DNA from: Caldimonas thermodepolymerans
Lineage (GTDB): Bacteria; Pseudomonadota; Gammaproteobacteria; Burkholderiales; Burkholderiaceae_C
Reading direction: 5' to 3'
Length of the DNA: 64,000 nt
Assembly: GCF_015476235.1 (NCBI RefSeq)
Contig: NZ_CP064338.1
Span: 1,798,001-1,862,000, forward strand
Position 1 is the first letter of the stretch; every line of letters starts with the position of its first letter. The notes beneath the pieces are model-generated. The model ran no database searches. It saw only the letters and a program-made list of their open reading frames with translations, and had not been told where the DNA came from. Both the position numbers and the translations under genes were made by a program. Of this stretch, positions 32,969-42,630 are shown in pieces.

Positions 32969-33706
32969 ATGGCACAGAAAGTTGCGTACGTCACCGGCGG
33001 CATGGGCGGTATCGGCACCGCGATCTGCCAGCGCCTGGCACGCGATGGGTTCAAGGTCATCGCCGGCTGCGGGCCGAACCGCGACTACCAGAAGTGGCTC
33101 GACCAGCAGAAGGAGCTGGGCTACACCTTCTACGCCTCGGTGGGCAACGTGGCCGACTGGGATTCGACGGTGGCCGCCTTCGCCAAGGCCAAGGCCGAGC
33201 ACGGGCCGATCGACGTGCTGGTCAACAACGCCGGCATCACCCGCGACCGCATGTTCCTGAAGATGACGCCGGAGGACTGGCACGCGGTGATCAACACCAA
33301 CCTCAACAGCATGTTCAACGTCACCAAGCAGGTGGTGCCGGACATGGTGGAGCGGGGCTGGGGCCGCATCATCCAGATCTCCTCGGTCAACGGCGAGAAG
33401 GGCCAGGCCGGGCAGACCAACTACTCGGCGGCCAAGGCCGGCATGCACGGCTTCACGATGGCGCTGGCGCAGGAGCTGGCCTCCAAGGGCGTGACGGTCA
33501 ACACCGTGAGCCCCGGCTACATCGGCACCGACATGGTCCGCGCGATCAAGCCCGAGATCCTGGAGAAGATCATCGCCACGATCCCGGTGCGGCGCCTGGG
33601 CACGCCGGAGGAAATCGCCTCCATCGTGTCCTGGGTGGCGTCGGAGGAATCGGGCTTCGCGACCGGTGCCGATTTCTCGATCAACGGCGGCCTGCACATG
33701 GGCTGA
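32969..33706 (+). CDS. phaB: Acetoacetyl-CoA reductase
   Basis: 245-residue short-chain dehydrogenase with NADPH-binding TGGMGGIG near the N-terminus, NNAG at ~88, and catalytic Tyr152-x3-Lys156 (NYSAAKAGMHG). It reduces acetoacetyl-CoA to (R)-3-hydroxybutyryl-CoA for PhaC. The C-terminus EESGFATGADFSINGGLHMG is characteristic of PhaB. ATG follows CAGGAGCAG. Separated from phaA by 118 bases, enough for a separate promoter, though none is obvious. Confidence 0.97.
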   Translation: MAQKVAYVTGGMGGIGTAICQRLARDGFKVIAGCGPNRDYQKWLDQQKELGYTFYASVGNVADWDSTVAAFAKAKAEHGPIDVLVNNAGITRDRMFLKMTPEDWHAVINTNLNSMFNVTKQVVPDMVERGWGRIIQISSVNGEKGQAGQTNYSAAKAGMHGFTMALAQELASKGVTVNTVSPGYIGTDMVRAIKPEILEKIIATIPVRRLGTPEEIASIVSWVASEESGFATGADFSINGGLHMG

Positions 33707-33730
33707 AGCTCGCCAGCCCTGCCGATGCGA

Positions 33731-33754
33731 AGAAGCCGCCCTCGGGCGGCTTCT
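33731..33754. terminator. Rho-independent terminator
   Basis: AGAAGCCGCC, loop CTCG, GGCGGCTTCT: a perfect 10-bp stem between the convergent phaB and tesA genes. It can serve both. Confidence 0.8.
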
Positions 33755-33766
33755 TGCCGGGGCGGC

Positions 33767-34417
33767 TCATTTCGCCGCGAGCATGCGGCGCAGCTCGGGC
33801 CAGACGTTGTCCAGCATCTTCGGCTGGGCCGCCTCGTTCGGGTGGATGCGGTCGGCCTGGAACCATTGCGCGGCGTCGGGCGCGTCCCCGATGCCCTGCA
33901 GCAGGAAGGGCACCAGCCGCGCACCGTGCGCCTTCGCCACGCGCGGGTAGAGGGCGGCGAACTGCTCGGCATAGGCGCGGCCGTAGTTGGGCGGCATCTG
34001 CATGCCCACCAGCAGCACCTGCGCGCCGGCGGCCTGCGCATCCTGCACCATGCGGGCGAGGTTGTCCTCGGTCATCGGAAGCGGCAGCCCGCGCAGCGCG
34101 TCGTTGCCGCCCAGCTCGATCACGACATGGGTGGGCTGATGGCGCTTCAGCAAGGCCGGCAGGCGCGAGCGGCCGCCCGAGGTGGTGTCGCCGCTGACGC
34201 TGGCATTGACCACGGTGGCCGGCAACTGCTGCTGCGCCAGGCGCTGCTCCAGCAGGGCGACCCAGCCGCTGCCGCGCCGCAGCCCGTACTCGGCCGACAG
34301 GCTGTCGCCGACCACCAGGATCTTCGCCGGCCCCGCGGCGAACGCGGGCAGCACGGCCGCACCCGCGAGCAGCGCGGCAAGCACGATACAGTTGCGACGT
34401 TGTCGAAAGGACGCCAT
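33767..34417 (-). CDS. tesA: Arylesterase / acyl-CoA thioesterase I (SGNH hydrolase)
   Basis: 216 residues with a signal peptide (NCIVLAALLAGAAVLPAFAA), so periplasmic. SGNH blocks: ILVVGDSLS with catalytic Ser39, the oxyanion Gly in SGDTTSGG, ELGGNDALRG (Asn), and DRIHPNEAAQ (Asp and His). It hydrolyses acyl esters or thioesters. The start codon overlaps that of ybbA on the opposite strand: the four bases CATG hold both ATGs. The tesA/ybbA divergent pair is widespread in proteobacteria. Confidence 0.9.
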   Translation of the reverse strand: MASFRQRRNCIVLAALLAGAAVLPAFAAGPAKILVVGDSLSAEYGLRRGSGWVALLEQRLAQQQLPATVVNASVSGDTTSGGRSRLPALLKRHQPTHVVIELGGNDALRGLPLPMTEDNLARMVQDAQAAGAQVLLVGMQMPPNYGRAYAEQFAALYPRVAKAHGARLVPFLLQGIGDAPDAAQWFQADRIHPNEAAQPKMLDNVWPELRRMLAAK

Positions 34418-35102
34418 GAGTTCAGCCATCATTGAAGTCGAACACGTCACCAAGCGCGTGCGCGATTCGACCGGAGAGCTGACGATTCTCCACGATATCA
34501 GCTTCACCCTCGAGCCCCGGGAGTCGGTCGCCATCGTGGGTGCGTCCGGCTCCGGCAAGTCCACGCTGCTGGGCATCATCGCCGGGCTGGACACGCCCAC
34601 TTCGGGCACGGTGAAGCTGGCCGGGCATGACCTGTTCGCGCTGGACGAGGACGCGCGCGCACGGGTGCGCGCCGAGAAGATCGGCTTCGTGTTCCAGAGT
34701 TTCCAGCTGATGGGCAACCTGACCGCGCTGGAGAACGTGATGCTGCCGCTGGAGCTGCAGGGCCGCGGCGACGCGCGGCGCGCGGCCACCGAGATGCTCG
34801 CACGCGTGGGCCTGGGCGCGCGGCTGCACCACTATCCCCGCCTGCTGTCCGGCGGCGAGCAGCAGCGCGTCGCGCTGGCGCGCGCCTTCGTCGTGCAGCC
34901 GGCGGTGCTGCTGGCCGACGAGCCGACCGGCAGCCTGGACTTCGCCACCGGCGAGAAGGTCATGGAGCTGATGTTCGACCTGAACCGCGAGCGCGGCACG
35001 ACCCTGGTGCTCGTGACCCATGACCGCGCGATCGCGCAGCGCTGCGACCGGCAGATCCGCATCGAGGCCGGCCGCATCGCGCCCGCTACCATAGCCGCAT
35101 GA
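34416..35102 (+). CDS. ybbA: ABC transporter ATP-binding protein YbbA
   Basis: 228 residues of the LolD/MacB-like ATPase family: Walker A GASGSGKST, Q-loop FVFQSFQLM, signature LSGGEQQRVALARA, Walker B AVLLADEPTGSLD, H-loop VLVTHD. In other bacteria it pairs with a large permease YbbP; no permease follows here, so its partner must be elsewhere. Start overlaps the tesA start and the end overlaps rlmB by four bases (ATGA). Confidence 0.88.
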   Translation: MSSAIIEVEHVTKRVRDSTGELTILHDISFTLEPRESVAIVGASGSGKSTLLGIIAGLDTPTSGTVKLAGHDLFALDEDARARVRAEKIGFVFQSFQLMGNLTALENVMLPLELQGRGDARRAATEMLARVGLGARLHHYPRLLSGGEQQRVALARAFVVQPAVLLADEPTGSLDFATGEKVMELMFDLNRERGTTLVLVTHDRAIAQRCDRQIRIEAGRIAPATIAA

Positions 35103-35839
35103 CCGCAGCCCCCAAGATCCTGTTCGGCTTCCATGCCGTCACCGTGCGCCTGAAGACGGCGCCGCAATCCATCCACGAGATCTACGTCGACGCCTCGCGC
35201 CGCGACCAGCGCATGCGCCAGTTCGTCGCCCGTGCGCAGGAGGCGGGCGTGCGCCTGATCGACAGCGACGACGAGCGGCTGCACAAGCTGTGCGGCACGC
35301 ACCGCCACCAGGGGGTGGTGGCGAAGGTGTCGCCGCTGGAGCAGGCGCGCTCGCTGGACGACCTGCTCGACGGCCTGAACGAGGCGCCACTGCTGCTGGT
35401 GCTCGACGGCGTGACCGACCCGCACAACCTGGGCGCCTGCCTGCGCGTGGCCGACGGGGCCGGCGCCCATGCGGTGATCGCGCCCAAGGACCACGCGGCC
35501 GGGATCAACGCGACGGTGGCCAAGGTCGCCAGCGGCGCGGCCGAGACCGTGCCGTACTTCATGGTGACCAACCTGGCGCGCACGCTCAACGAGCTGAAGG
35601 AACGCAACATCTGGGTCATCGGCACCTCCGACGATGCGCCCAAGACCCTGTACGAGGTCGACCTCAAGGGCCCGGTGGCCCTGGTGCTGGGGGCCGAGGG
35701 CGCCGGGATGCGGCAGCTGACCCGCAAGACCTGCGACGAGCTGGTCAGCCTGCCGATGCGCGGCGCCGTCGAGAGCCTGAATGTCTCCGTCGCCAGCGGC
35801 ATCTGCCTGTACGAAGCCGTGCGCCAGCGCGGCGCCTGA
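35099..35839 (+). CDS. rlmB: 23S rRNA (guanosine-2'-O-)-methyltransferase RlmB
   Basis: 246-residue SPOUT/TrmH methyltransferase. The N-terminal L30e-like substrate-binding domain (ILFGFHAVTVRLKTAPQSIH) precedes the knotted SAM-binding domain with VLDGVTDPHNLGACLRVAD, VLGAEGAGMRQLTRKTCDEL and SLNVSVASGICLYE. It 2'-O-methylates G2251 (E. coli numbering) of 23S rRNA. Translationally coupled to ybbA through ATGA. Confidence 0.93.
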   Translation: MTAAPKILFGFHAVTVRLKTAPQSIHEIYVDASRRDQRMRQFVARAQEAGVRLIDSDDERLHKLCGTHRHQGVVAKVSPLEQARSLDDLLDGLNEAPLLLVLDGVTDPHNLGACLRVADGAGAHAVIAPKDHAAGINATVAKVASGAAETVPYFMVTNLARTLNELKERNIWVIGTSDDAPKTLYEVDLKGPVALVLGAEGAGMRQLTRKTCDELVSLPMRGAVESLNVSVASGICLYEAVRQRGA

Positions 35840-35848
35840 ACGCGCATC

Positions 35849-36592
35849 TTGGACACCGACACCGTCCGCCGCTGGATCGAGGAGGCGCAGCACCTGTGCG
35901 TGCTGACCGGCGCCGGCATGTCCGCCGAAAGCGGCGTGCCGACCTTCCGCGACGCACTGACCGGGCTGTGGGCCCGCTACGACGCGGCGGAGCTGGCCAC
36001 CGAGCAGGGGTTCCGCGCCCAGCCGGCGCTGGTGTGGGACTGGTACCAGTCGCGCCGCGAGGGGGTCGCGCGCGCGCAGCCCAACGCCGGGCACCTGGCC
36101 ATCGCGCGCTGGCAGGCGGACCACCCGGGGCGGTTGACGCTGGTGACGCAGAACGTCGACGACCTCCACCAGCGCGCCGGCAGCACCGGGGTGCTGTGCC
36201 TGCACGGCGCGCTGTTCGCCGACCGCTGGCTGGACGCCTGCCCGCGCCGTGCGCGCGGCGAGCCGGCCTGCGATCCCGGCTCGGCCGAACCGGGCCACCC
36301 GCCGCGCTGTCGCAGCTGCGGCAACCTGGTGCGCCCCGGGGTGGTGTGGTTCGGCGAGGACCTGCCGCCGGACGTGCTGGAGGCGGCCGAGCGCGCCGCC
36401 GAGGCCTGCGACCTGATGCTGGTGGTCGGCACCTCGGGGGTGGTCTACCCTGCGGCCGGGCTGCCGGCCGTCGCCCGGCGGTGCGGTGCGCGGGTGGTCG
36501 TCGTCAACCCCGAGCCGAGCGGCATCGACCCGCTCGCGCACGTGGTGTTGCGCGGCACGGCGGCCGGGCTGCTGCCCGTCCTGCTGCGCTGA
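35849..36592 (+). CDS. cobB: NAD-dependent protein deacylase (sirtuin)
   Basis: 247 residues from a TTG start; no ATG/GTG fits before the conserved N-terminus. Sirtuin motifs: [17 protein letters not shown] at 20-34, [17 protein letters not shown] with the catalytic His, a zinc site formed by Cys residues around [13 protein letters not shown] and CRSCGN, and [12 protein letters not shown]. Trp-x-Trp-Tyr66-x-x-Arg69 matches the pair that lets class III enzymes remove succinyl groups. Ten bases after rlmB. Confidence 0.92.
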   Translation: MDTDTVRRWIEEAQHLCVLTGAGMSAESGVPTFRDALTGLWARYDAAELATEQGFRAQPALVWDWYQSRREGVARAQPNAGHLAIARWQADHPGRLTLVTQNVDDLHQRAGSTGVLCLHGALFADRWLDACPRRARGEPACDPGSAEPGHPPRCRSCGNLVRPGVVWFGEDLPPDVLEAAERAAEACDLMLVVGTSGVVYPAAGLPAVARRCGARVVVVNPEPSGIDPLAHVVLRGTAAGLLPVLLR

Positions 36593-36641
36593 TCGCTACA
36601 CTCAACGCACCTGCAAACGCCCGCCTCGCCGAGGTGAATTC

Positions 36642-37274
36642 ATGCCCGTCATCGAAGTCAAGCATCCGCTCGTCAAGCACAAGGTCGGCCTCATGCGCGA
36701 GGCCGACATCTCCACCAAGAAGTTCCGCGAACTGACGGCCGAAGTGGCCCGCCTGATCGCCTACGAGGCGACCGCCGATTTCCCGCTGGAAAAGACCACC
36801 ATCAACTGCTGGAGCGGACCGGCCGAGGTGGACCAGATCAAGGGCAAGAAGGTCACCGTGGTGCCCATCCTGCGCGCAGGGCTGGGCATGCTCGACGGCG
36901 TGCTCGACATGATCCCCAACGCCAAGATCAGCGTGGTGGGCCTGTCGCGCAACCATGACACGCTGCAGCCGGAACACTATTTCGAGAAGTTCGTCGGCGA
37001 CCTGGCCGCGCGCACCGCGCTGATCATCGACCCGATGCTGGCCACGGCCGGCTCGATGATCGCCACCATCGACCTGCTCAAGCGCAAGGGCTGCAAGGAC
37101 ATCCGCGCGCTGGTGCTGGTCGCGGCCCCCGAAGGCGTGAAGGCGCTGGACGACGCGCACCCGGACGTGCGCTGCTGGACCGCCGCGATCGACAGCCACC
37201 TGGACGCCAACGGCTACATCATCCCGGGCCTGGGCGACGCAGGCGACAAGATCTTCGGCACCAAGCACGAGTAA
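36642..37274 (+). CDS. upp: Uracil phosphoribosyltransferase
   Basis: 210 residues from [20 protein letters not shown]. It makes UMP from uracil and PRPP (pyrimidine salvage). PRPP-binding loop in [20 protein letters not shown]; uracil-binding C-terminus [31 protein letters not shown] is typical. A purine-rich GCCGAGGTG lies just ahead of the start. Likely its own transcription unit. Confidence 0.96.
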   Translation: MPVIEVKHPLVKHKVGLMREADISTKKFRELTAEVARLIAYEATADFPLEKTTINCWSGPAEVDQIKGKKVTVVPILRAGLGMLDGVLDMIPNAKISVVGLSRNHDTLQPEHYFEKFVGDLAARTALIIDPMLATAGSMIATIDLLKRKGCKDIRALVLVAAPEGVKALDDAHPDVRCWTAAIDSHLDANGYIIPGLGDAGDKIFGTKHE

Positions 37275-37401
37275 GCCGCGCGTCCGGCCCCGGTCGCACC
37301 GCAGGGCCGGGGATACACGGCTTTACAGCTCCCGTTGAACATTGTCGGTGCGCCGCGATCCATGTGCGGTGCCACAAGACAACAGGGAGCCTGTCCGACC
37401 C

Positions 37402-37827
37402 ATGAGCCACCTGCGTGCATGGATGACCGGGTGCCTGGCGGTGGTCATGGCCGCGATCAGCGGCGACCTCGCCCGGACCCCCTCGGAGCGCACCGCCAGC
37501 GCCCGCCACAGCCGCTACGACGCCGACGAGACGCTGCGCAAGATCGAGCACGCCGCGCGCCGGCACGGTTACACCGTGTTCGCGCGGGTCGCGATGCCCG
37601 CCGATGCGCCGCCCGCGAACCGCCCGGTGGTGCTGGTGCTCGGCACGCCCGAGGGCGTGACGCCGGTCGTCGTCGACGAGCGGGCCGCCTCGATCGAGGC
37701 GCCGCTTGCGCTGACCATCGTGCCGGCCGGCGACGGCCGTGCGCAGGTCCATGTGCCCGAGCCTGCGGCGCCCTGGACCGCGGCACTCACCCCGCTGGCA
37801 CCGTTGGTGGAGCAGGCGCTGGCCTGA
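37402..37827 (+). CDS. Exported DUF302-like protein
   Basis: 141 residues from MSHLRAWMTGCLAVVMAAIS, a signal peptide with likely cleavage near residue 20. The rest (ETLRKIEHAARRHGYTVFAR, then a PVVLVLGTPEG strand) resembles the DUF302 fold, in which a helix pair packs on a sheet, but the usual C-terminal residues are diverged. GGGAGC stands upstream of the ATG. Periplasmic, function unknown. Convergent with the MFS gene, seven bases apart. Confidence 0.6.
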   Translation: MSHLRAWMTGCLAVVMAAISGDLARTPSERTASARHSRYDADETLRKIEHAARRHGYTVFARVAMPADAPPANRPVVLVLGTPEGVTPVVVDERAASIEAPLALTIVPAGDGRAQVHVPEPAAPWTAALTPLAPLVEQALA

Positions 37828-37834
37828 ACGCGCC

Positions 37835-39010
37835 TCAGGCCCCGGCCGCGGCGGTGCGGCGCGCGACCCAGTGGCTTGCCACCACGGCCAGCAGCAGCCA
37901 GCCCAGGCCCATCCAGCTGAGCGGCCCGTAGCCGCCGTGCGCGATGATCCAGCCCCCGGAGCCTGCGCCGACGGCCTGGCCCAGGTAGATCGCCGAGGTG
38001 TTCAGCGCCATCAGCGCCGGGGCGAGCAGCGGCGCGGTCATCCCCAGGCGGGCCTGCTGCGCCGAGTTGGTCGCGAAGCAGCCCAGCCCCCAGGGCACCA
38101 GGATCAGCGCCAGCATGGCCGGCGTGGTCGCCAGCGGGAACAGCAGCAGGCTGCTGCCGATCAGCACCAGCGTGATCATCACGCCCTGTGCGGGCCCGAT
38201 GCGGTCGATCCCGCGCGACAGCAGCACGTTGCCGACCAGGCCCCAGGCACCGAACCAGGCGAACGTCAGGCTGATCGCGGTCGGTCCCGCCTGCAGCTGC
38301 TGCCGCAGGTAGGGGGCGAAGTAGGAGAACACGGTGAACTGGCCGGCGGCCTGCAGCGCGGTGACCGCCACCATGGTCATCAGCATCGGGTTGGCGAACA
38401 CGCCGCGCCAGGCGCGCAGGCTCATGCCGGGCGGGCACACGCCGTCGGGCAGGGTGCGCCACACCGCCGCGGCCGAGGCGAGCGACAGCACGGCCACGCC
38501 GCCCATGGCCCAGCGCCAGCCGAGGGTCTCGCCGACCCAGGCCGACATCGGCATGCCGGCCACCGAGGCGACCGACCAGCCGAGGAAGACAAAGGTGATG
38601 CTGCGCCCGCGCTTATCCGGCGGGGCCATGAAGCCGATCGCGGCGGCCGCCTGCGGCGTGAACACCGCGGCCGCCAGCACGGTCAGCGCGCGCACCACCA
38701 GCAGCGAGGCGTAGTTCGGCATCAGCGCGCAGGCCGCATGGCCGACCGCGTACCAGAGCATCGTCAGGCACAGCAGCCGGCGCCGGTCCCAGCCGGCCAG
38801 CAGGCCGCCCAGCACCGGGGCGAAGAAGCAGATCACCGCGGCGCCGACGGCCACCAGCTGGCCGGCCAGCGCCACCGGCACCTGCAGCGAGGCGGCGATG
38901 TCGTTGAGCGTGCCGCTGGCGGACATCACGCCGCTGCCGATCACGAAATTGCCGAACAGCAGCGCGCGGCACACCCGCGCGAGGGCGTCATCCCGGGCGG
39001 CGGCGCTCAT
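37835..39010 (-). CDS. MFS transporter (AraJ/DHA1-like)
   Basis: 391 residues with about twelve hydrophobic segments. The N-terminal half has the MFS motif A region (GGLLAGWDRRRLL) and VVRALTVLAAAVFTPQAAAA. Proton-driven sugar or drug efflux proteins of the AraJ type look like this. No regulator beside it, so substrate unknown. Codon use is as in neighbours. The D-2-hydroxyacid dehydrogenase gene ends 31 bases upstream on the same strand. Confidence 0.85.
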   Translation of the reverse strand: MSAAARDDALARVCRALLFGNFVIGSGVMSASGTLNDIAASLQVPVALAGQLVAVGAAVICFFAPVLGGLLAGWDRRRLLCLTMLWYAVGHAACALMPNYASLLVVRALTVLAAAVFTPQAAAAIGFMAPPDKRGRSITFVFLGWSVASVAGMPMSAWVGETLGWRWAMGGVAVLSLASAAAVWRTLPDGVCPPGMSLRAWRGVFANPMLMTMVAVTALQAAGQFTVFSYFAPYLRQQLQAGPTAISLTFAWFGAWGLVGNVLLSRGIDRIGPAQGVMITLVLIGSSLLLFPLATTPAMLALILVPWGLGCFATNSAQQARLGMTAPLLAPALMALNTSAIYLGQAVGAGSGGWIIAHGGYGPLSWMGLGWLLLAVVASHWVARRTAAAGA

Positions 39011-39041
39011 CGGACCGGGCCCCGGAAGCAGGACAGGGACT

Positions 39042-40052
39042 TCATCCGCGGATCACCTTGAGCGCGTCGGGATTGACGATGTTGGTCGGTTGGCCGTTGA
39101 TGAAGTTGATGACGTTGTCGAACGCCGCGTTGAAGTACATCTCGTAGCTATCCTGCTCGACGTAGCCGATGTGCGGCGTGCACACGGCGTTCTCCAGGCG
39201 CAGCAGCGGATGGCCCTGCAGGATGGGTTCGCTCTCGAACACGTCGACCGCGGCCATGCCGGGGCGGCCGCGGTTGAGCGCGCTGACCAGCGCGTTTTCC
39301 TCGATCAGCTCGGCGCGCGAGGTGTTGACGAACAGCGCGGTGGGCTTCATGCGCAGCAGGTCGTCCAGGCGCACGATGCCGCGCGTGGCGTCGACCAGGC
39401 GCAGGTGCAGGCTCAGCACGTCGCTCGCCTCGAACAGCGCCTCGCGGCTGAAGGCCGCGTCATGCCCGTCGGCCACCGCCTTGGCGCGCGAGGCCTCGCT
39501 GCCCCAGACCAGCACCTTCATCCCGAAGGCCCGGCCGTAGCCGGCGACCAGCTGGCCGATGCGTCCATAGCCCCACACCCCGAGCGTCTTGCCGCGCAGC
39601 ACCATGCCGATGCCGAAGTTGGGCGGCATCGACGCGGCCTTCAGGCCCGACTGCTGCCAGGCGCCGTGCTTGAGGTTGCCGATGTACTGCGGCAGGCGGC
39701 GCATCGCGGCCATGATCAGCGCCCAGGTCAGCTCCGCCGGGGCCACCGGCGAGCCCACGCCTTCGGCCACCGCGATGCCCATGCGGGTGCAGGTCTCGAG
39801 GTCGATGTGCGGGCCGACCTTGCCGGTCTGCGAGATCAGCTTCAGGCGCGGCAGCTTCTCCAGCAGCTGGCGCGGGAAATGGGTGCGTTCACGGATGAGC
39901 ACCAGCACGTCGGCGTCGCGCAGCCGCACCGACAACTGGCCGATGCCCTTGACCGTGTTGGTGTAGACCTTGGCGTTGTAAGGCTCGAGCTTGGCCGCGC
40001 ACTTGAGCTTGCGTACGGCGTCCTGATAGTCGTCCAGGATGATGATGTTCAT
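39042..40052 (-). CDS. D-2-hydroxyacid dehydrogenase family protein
   Basis: 336 residues from MNIIILDDYQDAV. It has the NAD-binding Rossmann motif GVWGYGRIGQLVAGYGRAFG, the catalytic Arg block ALFVNTSRAELIEENALVSA, a Glu in DVFESEPIL and the His in VCTPHIGYVEQDSYEMYFN. It resembles phosphoglycerate dehydrogenase-like enzymes of unknown substrate. Nine upstream codons to 40079 are less likely as they lack a ribosome site. Possibly co-transcribed with the MFS gene, which could export or import its substrate. Confidence 0.88.
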   Translation of the reverse strand: MNIIILDDYQDAVRKLKCAAKLEPYNAKVYTNTVKGIGQLSVRLRDADVLVLIRERTHFPRQLLEKLPRLKLISQTGKVGPHIDLETCTRMGIAVAEGVGSPVAPAELTWALIMAAMRRLPQYIGNLKHGAWQQSGLKAASMPPNFGIGMVLRGKTLGVWGYGRIGQLVAGYGRAFGMKVLVWGSEASRAKAVADGHDAAFSREALFEASDVLSLHLRLVDATRGIVRLDDLLRMKPTALFVNTSRAELIEENALVSALNRGRPGMAAVDVFESEPILQGHPLLRLENAVCTPHIGYVEQDSYEMYFNAAFDNVINFINGQPTNIVNPDALKVIRG

Positions 40053-40214
40053 GAATGCTGCTGACGATGGGGCGCGCAACGGCGACGGCCGCCAGGATGA
40101 GACCCCGCAAGTTTCTCACGGGTGGGCCGGCTGATGGGACGCCGCGGGGCAGGGCAGGTCCGCTGGCGGCACGCGGGCGGGCCGGTTACCCTTGCCCGCG
40201 AAGGAGAGGTGACG

Positions 40215-42620
40215 ATGAAGTGGTTGCGTCGCGTGCTGCTGGGGCTGGTGCTGCTGGTGGCGGTGGTGGTCGCCGGGGCGGCCTGGTACGTGCTGCGGGC
40301 CTTGCCGCAGGTCGAGGGCGAGCTGGTGGTGCAGGGCATCGAGGCGCCGGTGACCATCGTGCGCGACGAGCACGGCATCCCGACCATCCGCGGTGCCTCG
40401 CTGGCCGACGTGATGTGGGGCCTGGGCTTCGTGCATGCGCAGGACCGGCTGTGGCAGCTCGAGGTGCACAAGCGCGTCGGCGCGGGCCGCCTGGCCGAGG
40501 CCTTCGGGCCGGCCGCGCTGGCGAACGACCAGTTCCTGCGCGCGCTGGGCGTGCGCCGCACCGCGCAGCAGCAGTGGGCGGGCGTGGACGGCGAGACCCG
40601 CCGTGTGGTCGAGGCCTATGCGGCGGGCATCAATGCCTACGTGCGCCAGCACCTGCGTGCCCGGCCGCCGGAGTTCATCGTGCTGGGCCTGGAGCCCGAG
40701 GACTGGGAACCGGCCGACACCGTGGCCTGGACCACGATGATGGCGTGGGACCTGGGCGGCAACTGGAACAACGAGCTGCTGCGCATGGCGCTGTCGCTGA
40801 AGCTGCCCGTGGAGCGCATCAACGAGCTGCTGCCGCCGTACCCCGGCACCGCGCCGCTGCCCACCATCGACTACGCGCAGCTGTATCGCAGCCTGAGGCT
40901 GGACGGCACGCTGGGGCGCCAGGCGGAGCTCGCCGCGCCGCCCTCGGGGCTGGACGGCATCGGCTCGAACAACTGGGTGGTGGCCGGCTCGCACGCTGCC
41001 AGCGGCAAGCCGCTGGTGGCCAACGACCCGCACCTGCGCCTGAGCGCGCCGGCGCTGTGGTACTTCGCGCGGCTGGAGGCCCCCGGCTTCAAGGTGGCCG
41101 GCGCGACCATGCCCGGGTTGCCGGCCGTGGTGCTGGGGCAGAACGAGCACCTGGCCTGGGGCTTCACCAACACCGCACCGGACGTGCAGGACCTGTACCT
41201 CGAGGAACTTCACCCGGACGACCCGATGCTGTACCGCACGCCCGACGGTTGGGCCCGGTTCGAGACCCACGAGGAGGTGATCCGGGTCAGGGGCCAGCCC
41301 GAGGTGCGGATGACCGTGCGCGCGACGCGCCACGGCCCGGTGATCTCCGACGCACCCGGTCCGGCCAGCACGCTGACCGGACCGCAAGGCGCGCCGACTC
41401 ATGTGCTGGCGATGCGCTGGACCGCGCTCGACACGGACTACACGACGCTGGACGCCGCACTGGGCATCAACCGGGCGCGCAACGTGGACGAGTTCGTCCA
41501 GGCCGCCCAGCGGCATGTGGCGCCGATGCAGAGCATGGTGGTCGCCGACGTGCACGGCCGCATCGCGATGGTGGCGGCCGGGCGCGTGCCGTTGCGGCAG
41601 CCCGGGCACGACCTGCATGGCCTGGTGCCGGCACCCGGCTGGGAGGCGAAGTACGACTGGGCCGGCTACCTGGACCCGGCGCTGACGCCGCGCGAGCTCG
41701 ATCCCGCGCGCGGCTGGATCGCCACCGCCAACCACCGCATCCACGGGCCGGACTACCCGCATTTCCTGACCAGCGAATGGACCCTGCCGTACCGCCAGCA
41801 GCGCATCGAGCAGCTGATCGACACCGGAACCAGGCACACGGTGCAGACGATGGCCGCGATGCAGGCCGACGTGGTTTCGCTGGCCGCGCGCCGCCTGCTG
41901 CCCTGGCTGCGGCGCGCGCAGGCCTCGCACCCGCTGGCTGCCGCAGCGCACCGGCAGCTGGAGGGGTTCGATGGCGAGATGCACACCGACGCGGTCGGCC
42001 CGACCCTGTTGTGGGCCTGGCAACGGCACCTGGCCGAAGGGCTGTTCGCCGACGAGCTCGGCCCCGAGCTGTGGGAACGCATGGCCGCGCGCCATTTCCA
42101 GGACGCGATCGAAGGCGTGCTGGAGGGCGACCGCACCTGGTGGTGCGACGACAAGTCCACGCCGCAGGTCGAGACCTGCCAGGACGCGATCGATGCCGCC
42201 TTCGTGCGCGCGCTGGACGAGCTGCAGGCGCGGCTGGGCGACGACGTGGCGGCCTGGCAGTGGGGGCGGGTGCACCTGGCGCGCTCGGAACACCGTCCGT
42301 TCAGCCGGGTCAAGGCCTTGGCGCCCGCGTTCGAGCCGGACACCCCGACCGCCGGCGACAGCTTCACGCTCAATGCGACCCGCGTGAACCTGAAGGCCCA
42401 CCCGCGCACCGGCGAGCGCTACTGGAGCGACCACGGCCCCAGCCTGCGTGCGGTGTACGACGTGGCGGACCCGGCGCAATCGCGCTTCATCCATTCCACC
42501 GGCCAGTCCGGACTGCCGTTCTCGCGCTGGTACCGCAGCTTCGTGCAGCGCTGGGCCGAAGGGCAGTCGGTGCCGGTGTGGGCCGAAGGCGAGACGGTGC
42601 TGAAGCTGGTGCCGCGCTGA
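40215..42620 (+). CDS. Penicillin acylase family protein (Ntn-hydrolase)
   Basis: 801 residues, starting MKWLRRVLLGLVLLVAVVVA, a signal anchor or signal peptide, after AAGGAGAGGTGACG. The alpha-chain part has VHAQDRLWQLEVHKRVGAGR; autocatalytic cleavage would occur before Ser251 in GIGSNNWVVAGS, making Ser the N-terminal nucleophile of the beta chain. The beta chain has PLVANDPHLRLSAPALWYFA and a late QSRFIHSTGQSG. Such enzymes cleave amides, including acyl-homoserine lactones (quorum quenching) and beta-lactams; which one applies is unknown. Confidence 0.9.
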   Translation: MKWLRRVLLGLVLLVAVVVAGAAWYVLRALPQVEGELVVQGIEAPVTIVRDEHGIPTIRGASLADVMWGLGFVHAQDRLWQLEVHKRVGAGRLAEAFGPAALANDQFLRALGVRRTAQQQWAGVDGETRRVVEAYAAGINAYVRQHLRARPPEFIVLGLEPEDWEPADTVAWTTMMAWDLGGNWNNELLRMALSLKLPVERINELLPPYPGTAPLPTIDYAQLYRSLRLDGTLGRQAELAAPPSGLDGIGSNNWVVAGSHAASGKPLVANDPHLRLSAPALWYFARLEAPGFKVAGATMPGLPAVVLGQNEHLAWGFTNTAPDVQDLYLEELHPDDPMLYRTPDGWARFETHEEVIRVRGQPEVRMTVRATRHGPVISDAPGPASTLTGPQGAPTHVLAMRWTALDTDYTTLDAALGINRARNVDEFVQAAQRHVAPMQSMVVADVHGRIAMVAAGRVPLRQPGHDLHGLVPAPGWEAKYDWAGYLDPALTPRELDPARGWIATANHRIHGPDYPHFLTSEWTLPYRQQRIEQLIDTGTRHTVQTMAAMQADVVSLAARRLLPWLRRAQASHPLAAAAHRQLEGFDGEMHTDAVGPTLLWAWQRHLAEGLFADELGPELWERMAARHFQDAIEGVLEGDRTWWCDDKSTPQVETCQDAIDAAFVRALDELQARLGDDVAAWQWGRVHLARSEHRPFSRVKALAPAFEPDTPTAGDSFTLNATRVNLKAHPRTGERYWSDHGPSLRAVYDVADPAQSRFIHSTGQSGLPFSRWYRSFVQRWAEGQSVPVWAEGETVLKLVPR

Positions 42621-42630
42621 CGGGCGGCCT

